Shown piece by piece: positions 12,869 through 16,249 of a stretch of 16,249 nt of DNA. The DNA is taken from contig JAEWAH010000217.1 of the NCBI GenBank assembly GCA_023391725.1, positions 1 through 16,249 on the forward strand, read 5' to 3'. The notes below the pieces were generated by a model. The model was given only the letters and a program-made list of their open reading frames with translations, did no database searches and was not told where the DNA came from. Source of the DNA: Bacillota bacterium (lineage in GTDB: Bacteria; Bacillota; Clostridia; Christensenellales; Aristaeellaceae). Position 1 is the first letter of the stretch; each line of letters begins with the position of its first letter. Position numbers and translations under genes: made by a program.

Positions 12869-15739
12869 TCAATCCTCCCCCAGCTTGATGGCCTGGGCCA
12901 CCTTCATGCGCTTCATTTTTACGCCCAGGTAGCACCAGCACAGGGCCAGCATCCCCAGGATGATCCCATAGATCACAAGCCTGTCCGAGGCAAGCATCCG
13001 TACCCTAAAGGGCGGCGCCTGCTTTGCGGAAAGGGAATACTCAAACAATGGCACGTACAGAAGGCTCCCAGCCATACCGATGGCAACGCCCACGATAAGC
13101 GCCACAAGGCACGTGAGCGTCTGCTCGATAAGCAGCATCCGCATCAGCTGCCCAGCCGTCAGGCCCATCCCCCTTTGCAGCCCCAGTTGCAGTTGGTTGC
13201 GGCGCAAATACATCTGCCAATACAGCGTAAAGCCAAGCGCGCACACGATGCAGCTGGCGATAAAGCCCAGGGTCATCACACCGTTCACTGACAAACGCGT
13301 GCTGCCGTTGACAAGGGTGATGTTCTCCTGCTCAAAATTGCGGATGGAGGTGGGGTGGATCCCCTTTTGGGCCATGTCTTCATACAACGCCTGGGCGCTG
13401 GCGCCTTCTTTCATTTTCAGCCAGACACCGTAAGGCTCCACCGCCAGCAGATCCTGCACCGCGTTCAAATCCGCCACGGCCAGCAGCGGCATGGCATATG
13501 GGTCCCAGCCCGGCCAATAACCTACGATGCCGGCCACATAAAACGAGTCGTTGTCGCTGCCATCCCATCCCAGGGTGACCCAGTCGCCCATCTGGGCGTT
13601 CAGCTGTTTGGCCAGCGAAGAAGAAATTAAACATGCACGCTCGTCCTGGGACAGTGCGTTCAGGTAATTGTAAAAGTGCGTGCTCCATAGGTCGGAACGG
13701 TACCAGGCCGTGCGCCCGAAGTCGGCTGGGTCGATGGCCATCAGGTGCACGTTGCCTGCGGTCTGCATGCCCGCCACATTCACCGCGTCCCGCTGGAACA
13801 CCCGGGCCGCGCTTTGAACGCCCGCAAGTTCCCGGTAGGGCGTAAACAGCGGCTCTTGAAATCTGCGCGTTTTTGTCTTTGCGTCAACCGATACCACGGG
13901 CTGTGCCCCGCCCTGGCCCATCGTTACCTCCTGCGCTCCCTGCCTGGGCCAGTTGACCGTCAGCGTCACATCCGCTCCCAGGGAATAGTGCAGGCGATCG
14001 GTGGCGTTATCGTTCAGCGTGCGCGCCGCCGAGGCGCTGAACACACCCACCGCCATGGTGAGGGACAAAAATACCATAATGTAGCGATAGCTGCCCGTGT
14101 TTCGAGCCACGCGAAGCAGAGCCAGGTACGCATCCGCGCGCCAGAAGCTGCTCCCCAGGGCATAAACAAGCTTGATCAAAAGAGGATAAATCCGAAGGAA
14201 GCACAGCGTCGCGCCTACCGCAAAGCAGGGCATCAACGCAAAGATGGCGGGATTGAGCTCCCCCGAAGCGGAAGCCGCCCATTCGGGATGTGTTTTAAGC
14301 AGATACCAAGCTGCCACTGTGGCGATAAGCAGCAGGATATCCAGGAAAAGCGTCTGGTACAGAGGCCGCTTTTTCGTAATGCCCGTATCGCGCTTTTGTT
14401 CCACAATGGAGACGCCGCGCCGCTTTACTGCGGGCAGGGCCAGCATGAAAACGGCGATCAAAAGCGCCGCCGCGCAGTACAGGTAACTTTCAATATTCAG
14501 CTGCGCCCGGGGCACGCCCCGCTGAACAAACGATAAAAAACCGTTCACCGAACCTAAGATGCGGGTAAGCACCTGGGCCAGGGGTGGCCCCAGCAAAAGC
14601 GCGCCTAAGGACAGCACGAGCCCAAGCGTCAGATAGATTCGGAACAAAAGCCCGCCGCCTCCGCCACGGCTTACAAGCAGCGCGATCTCGCCCGTGTCGT
14701 TGTCGATGACCATGCCGGAAACCATGGCCATGTACAATGCCAGCATGATGAGCACGGGGATATTGAGCATCCACAGCGTGGTCTTCAGTGACTTTTCCTG
14801 TGCAAGAAAGCTGGCTGCCTTTTGGAGCACGGGAATGTCAAAGGTTGCGCCGTAGGGCTTTAAGTTCTTGTTCAATTCTTTCACAAGACCCGTATAACCA
14901 GAAAGGCCCACTGAAAGCATCTGACGGTAATCGTAGGCGATATAGCGGCGGACCGACGCGGCCAGCACTGGGGTGCCCAGCAGAAGAGCATTGGCATCGT
15001 CCTCACGCAAAAGCAAGGAATCGCGGAACATGATGGGCTTGAAAAATCCCCAGGCCAGGGATTTTTCGGGATCCACGTCGAACGTGCCCACGATCTTCAC
15101 TCGGATGGGCTGCACACTCAAATCCAACCTTGGCACGCAGGCGATCTCATCGCCTACCTCCGCGTCAAAAAACAAAAGTGCTCCCTCAGTGGCCAGCGCC
15201 TCGTACACTTCTCCCTGGGGCCTCTTAGGCAGCTCTCCGCGAAGCAGCGTCATATTCCCGGCAAGTCCTGTGAGGGATTGGAGCTTGCCAGTTTTGAGGA
15301 TCGTCCCCCGGGATTTTTCGATGCTCATCTGCATCGCCGTGGAAGCAAGGTTGTCTACCCTTACCTGTTCGGGAAGCCCAATCTGCCTATCCAGGGTAGC
15401 AAGCTGCTCATCCAAGGCCGCGATGTTTTCCCGGCGCTTGTCAAGCAGCGCTGTAATGCGCGCGTCCAAAAGCACGGGCTGCTTTTTCTGCTGCAGCTCG
15501 TTTATTACGTCGATAGCTTCGTTTTCGTTATAGAACGCCGTGGCCAGCGCCATGCCCGGGTAAACGCCGCTCTCCTGCTGGTAGCCTTCCAGTTCCTTTT
15601 GAAAGGTGCGGTTCAGGCTCATGCGGGCATAGGTGGGGATCAGCGCCACCAGCGCGCCGGCCAGCAGCATGCCAATGAGCAGGCTAGCCATCAGCCCGCG
15701 CTTGTGCCATATTTTCCTTAAGACCATTCGAATTGCCAT
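12869..15739 (-). CDS. Double FtsX-domain ABC permease (MacB/YknZ-related, large extracytoplasmic loops)
   Basis: A 956-residue membrane subunit with tandem FtsX units. Such permeases use ATP-driven mechanical motion to move lipids, peptides or drugs rather than to import solutes. Seen: TM1 at about 15-36; extracytoplasmic domain at 37-320, including a charged helical stretch near 95-121 (DKRRENIAALDEQLATLDRQ) that may form a coiled coil. TM segments lie near 322-345, 365-390, 418-437, 462-481, 498-526 and 551-570. A second extracytoplasmic domain covers about 571-820, and three C-terminal TMs lie within 825-940. A run of five glycines (SRGGGGG, about 357-363) occurs where related permeases often have a Ser-Arg-Gly turn. 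The ATG at 15739 lies 13 nt after the adaptor stop; the ribosome site (GGGGG) is weak, suggesting coupling. A start four codons later is possible. Substrate unknown. Confidence 0.9.
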   Translation of the reverse strand: MAIRMVLRKIWHKRGLMASLLIGMLLAGALVALIPTYARMSLNRTFQKELEGYQQESGVYPGMALATAFYNENEAIDVINELQQKKQPVLLDARITALLDKRRENIAALDEQLATLDRQIGLPEQVRVDNLASTAMQMSIEKSRGTILKTGKLQSLTGLAGNMTLLRGELPKRPQGEVYEALATEGALLFFDAEVGDEIACVPRLDLSVQPIRVKIVGTFDVDPEKSLAWGFFKPIMFRDSLLLREDDANALLLGTPVLAASVRRYIAYDYRQMLSVGLSGYTGLVKELNKNLKPYGATFDIPVLQKAASFLAQEKSLKTTLWMLNIPVLIMLALYMAMVSGMVIDNDTGEIALLVSRGGGGGLLFRIYLTLGLVLSLGALLLGPPLAQVLTRILGSVNGFLSFVQRGVPRAQLNIESYLYCAAALLIAVFMLALPAVKRRGVSIVEQKRDTGITKKRPLYQTLFLDILLLIATVAAWYLLKTHPEWAASASGELNPAIFALMPCFAVGATLCFLRIYPLLIKLVYALGSSFWRADAYLALLRVARNTGSYRYIMVFLSLTMAVGVFSASAARTLNDNATDRLHYSLGADVTLTVNWPRQGAQEVTMGQGGAQPVVSVDAKTKTRRFQEPLFTPYRELAGVQSAARVFQRDAVNVAGMQTAGNVHLMAIDPADFGRTAWYRSDLWSTHFYNYLNALSQDERACLISSSLAKQLNAQMGDWVTLGWDGSDNDSFYVAGIVGYWPGWDPYAMPLLAVADLNAVQDLLAVEPYGVWLKMKEGASAQALYEDMAQKGIHPTSIRNFEQENITLVNGSTRLSVNGVMTLGFIASCIVCALGFTLYWQMYLRRNQLQLGLQRGMGLTAGQLMRMLLIEQTLTCLVALIVGVAIGMAGSLLYVPLFEYSLSAKQAPPFRVRMLASDRLVIYGIILGMLALCWCYLGVKMKRMKVAQAIKLGED

Positions 15740-15752
15740 TACGCGCCCCCGC

Positions 15753-16249
15753 TTACTTGAGAATCACCCGCATCCCTTCGGATAGGCCCGAAAGGATCTC
15801 CACCTGCGTGGCGGTCCGGATGCCGACTTCCACGTCGTATTCCTTGCGCGTGCCATCGTCCGCCAGCACCTGCACGTATGTTTGGCCCAGTGCGGTGCGC
15901 ACGGCGCGCTGGGGGACAAGCAGCGCGTTTTTGCTTTGGCTCAGGGTAATTTGAAGCTTGACCTGCGCGCCCATTTCGATCCCATCGGGCAGGCTTTGGG
16001 GCGTGACGAACACGGCATTCTTGTACCGTACATCCGCTGTATCCGGCACATTGTCGCTGGATAGCGTCACCGTACCGGCAAATGTAAAGCCGTCCGCCGT
16101 CATTTGTACAGACATGCCGCTGCGCACGGCCTTTAAGGAATCCGACTGGGCGTAGGCCACCAGCCCATTGGGCGCGGCGATGCGCGTCAGCACGCGGAAC
16201 GCCGGGACGATATCGCCTTCCTTGATGTTGTCGGCAAACAGCACGACGC
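15753..16249 (-). CDS. Efflux periplasmic adaptor subunit (MacA/HlyD-like), C-terminal part
   Basis: The last 164 residues of a membrane-fusion-type adaptor; the 5' end lies beyond base 16249, so lipoyl and hairpin domains are not seen. Seen: EGDIVPAFRVLTRIAAPNGL, the beta-barrel entry typical of these adaptors; and ALLVPQRAVRTALGQTYVQV followed by YDVEVGIRTATQVEILSGL and EGMRVIL, the characteristic membrane-proximal domain ending of RND/MacA-like adaptors. It precedes a double-FtsX permease and two LolD-type ATPases, the usual order of MacAB/YknXYZ cassettes. In Firmicutes such adaptors act at the outer face of the single membrane; no outer-membrane channel gene is visible here. Cargo unknown. 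Confidence 0.88.
   Translation of the reverse strand, partial: VVLFADNIKEGDIVPAFRVLTRIAAPNGLVAYAQSDSLKAVRSGMSVQMTADGFTFAGTVTLSSDNVPDTADVRYKNAVFVTPQSLPDGIEMGAQVKLQITLSQSKNALLVPQRAVRTALGQTYVQVLADDGTRKEYDVEVGIRTATQVEILSGLSEGMRVILK

Noticed and set aside
12855..12941. Longer N-terminus for the first ATPase
   Set aside because: The extra 29 codons overlap the FtsX permease C-terminus and show no ATPase-family similarity. The ATG at 12854 starts exactly where the conserved fold begins.
13745..14536. Plus-strand open frame of 263 codons within the FtsX permease gene
   Set aside because: Antisense shadow: Arg/His-rich composition and no recognisable motif, whereas the minus strand gives a coherent membrane protein.

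Overview
All eleven protein genes in this 16.2 kb window lie on the minus strand, so the biological order runs from base 16249 down to base 1. The DNA is GC-rich by eye. Gene content suggests an anaerobic, plant-polysaccharide-using Clostridia-like Firmicute, probably a gut or rumen type. The evidence is a YesM/YesN-type two-component pair, a CUT1 sugar ABC importer without its own ATPase, a cytoplasmic GH127 beta-L-arabinofuranosidase, and an oxygen-sensitive glycyl radical enzyme with its activase. No rRNA or other marker gene is present, so the taxon is inference.

Region 1 (16249 to 11297) is a MacAB/YknXYZ-like export or membrane-remodelling cassette. It holds the C-terminal part of a periplasmic adaptor, a 956-residue double-FtsX permease, and two LolD/MacB-type ATPases. 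The second ATPase carries a C-terminal extension resembling an AbrB DNA-binding fold. The two ATPase genes overlap by 71 bp.

Region 2 (11243 to 7798) is a response regulator (receiver plus AraC HTH) and a LytS/YesM-family sensor kinase. Their ATGA overlap indicates translational coupling. Their promoter sits at the very end of the preceding ATPase gene, and its -35 box contains that gene's stop codon.

Region 3 (7797 to 1, continuing off the edge) is a sugar-use operon: solute-binding protein, two permeases, GH127 beta-L-arabinofuranosidase, glycyl radical enzyme (GRE), and GRE-activating enzyme (cut at base 1). Stem-loops lie after the binding-protein gene and before the GH127 gene. They probably set different mRNA levels for importer and enzymes.

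Working model: the sensor kinase detects an extracellular ligand, and the regulator activates both its own operon and the sugar operon. A nearly identical box (AATAGA, 1-2 nt, TCCATATA) lies exactly 10 nt upstream of the putative -10 in both promoters. The importer brings in beta-L-arabinofuranosyl oligosaccharides, GH127 releases L-arabinose, and the GRE acts on the aglycone or on a sugar-derived intermediate. The GRE is the most interesting element. It has the glycyl-radical loop (Gly733) and a thiyl Cys (Cys386), but the active-site motif is GCNWPC. That matches neither the GCVE of GRE dehydratases, lyases and decarboxylases nor the adjacent Cys-Cys of pyruvate formate-lyase. A GRE of unassigned chemistry linked to arabinofuranoside breakdown is the best candidate for something undescribed here.

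No CRISPR array, tRNA, rRNA, insertion sequence or gene-free stretch longer than 300 bases was seen.
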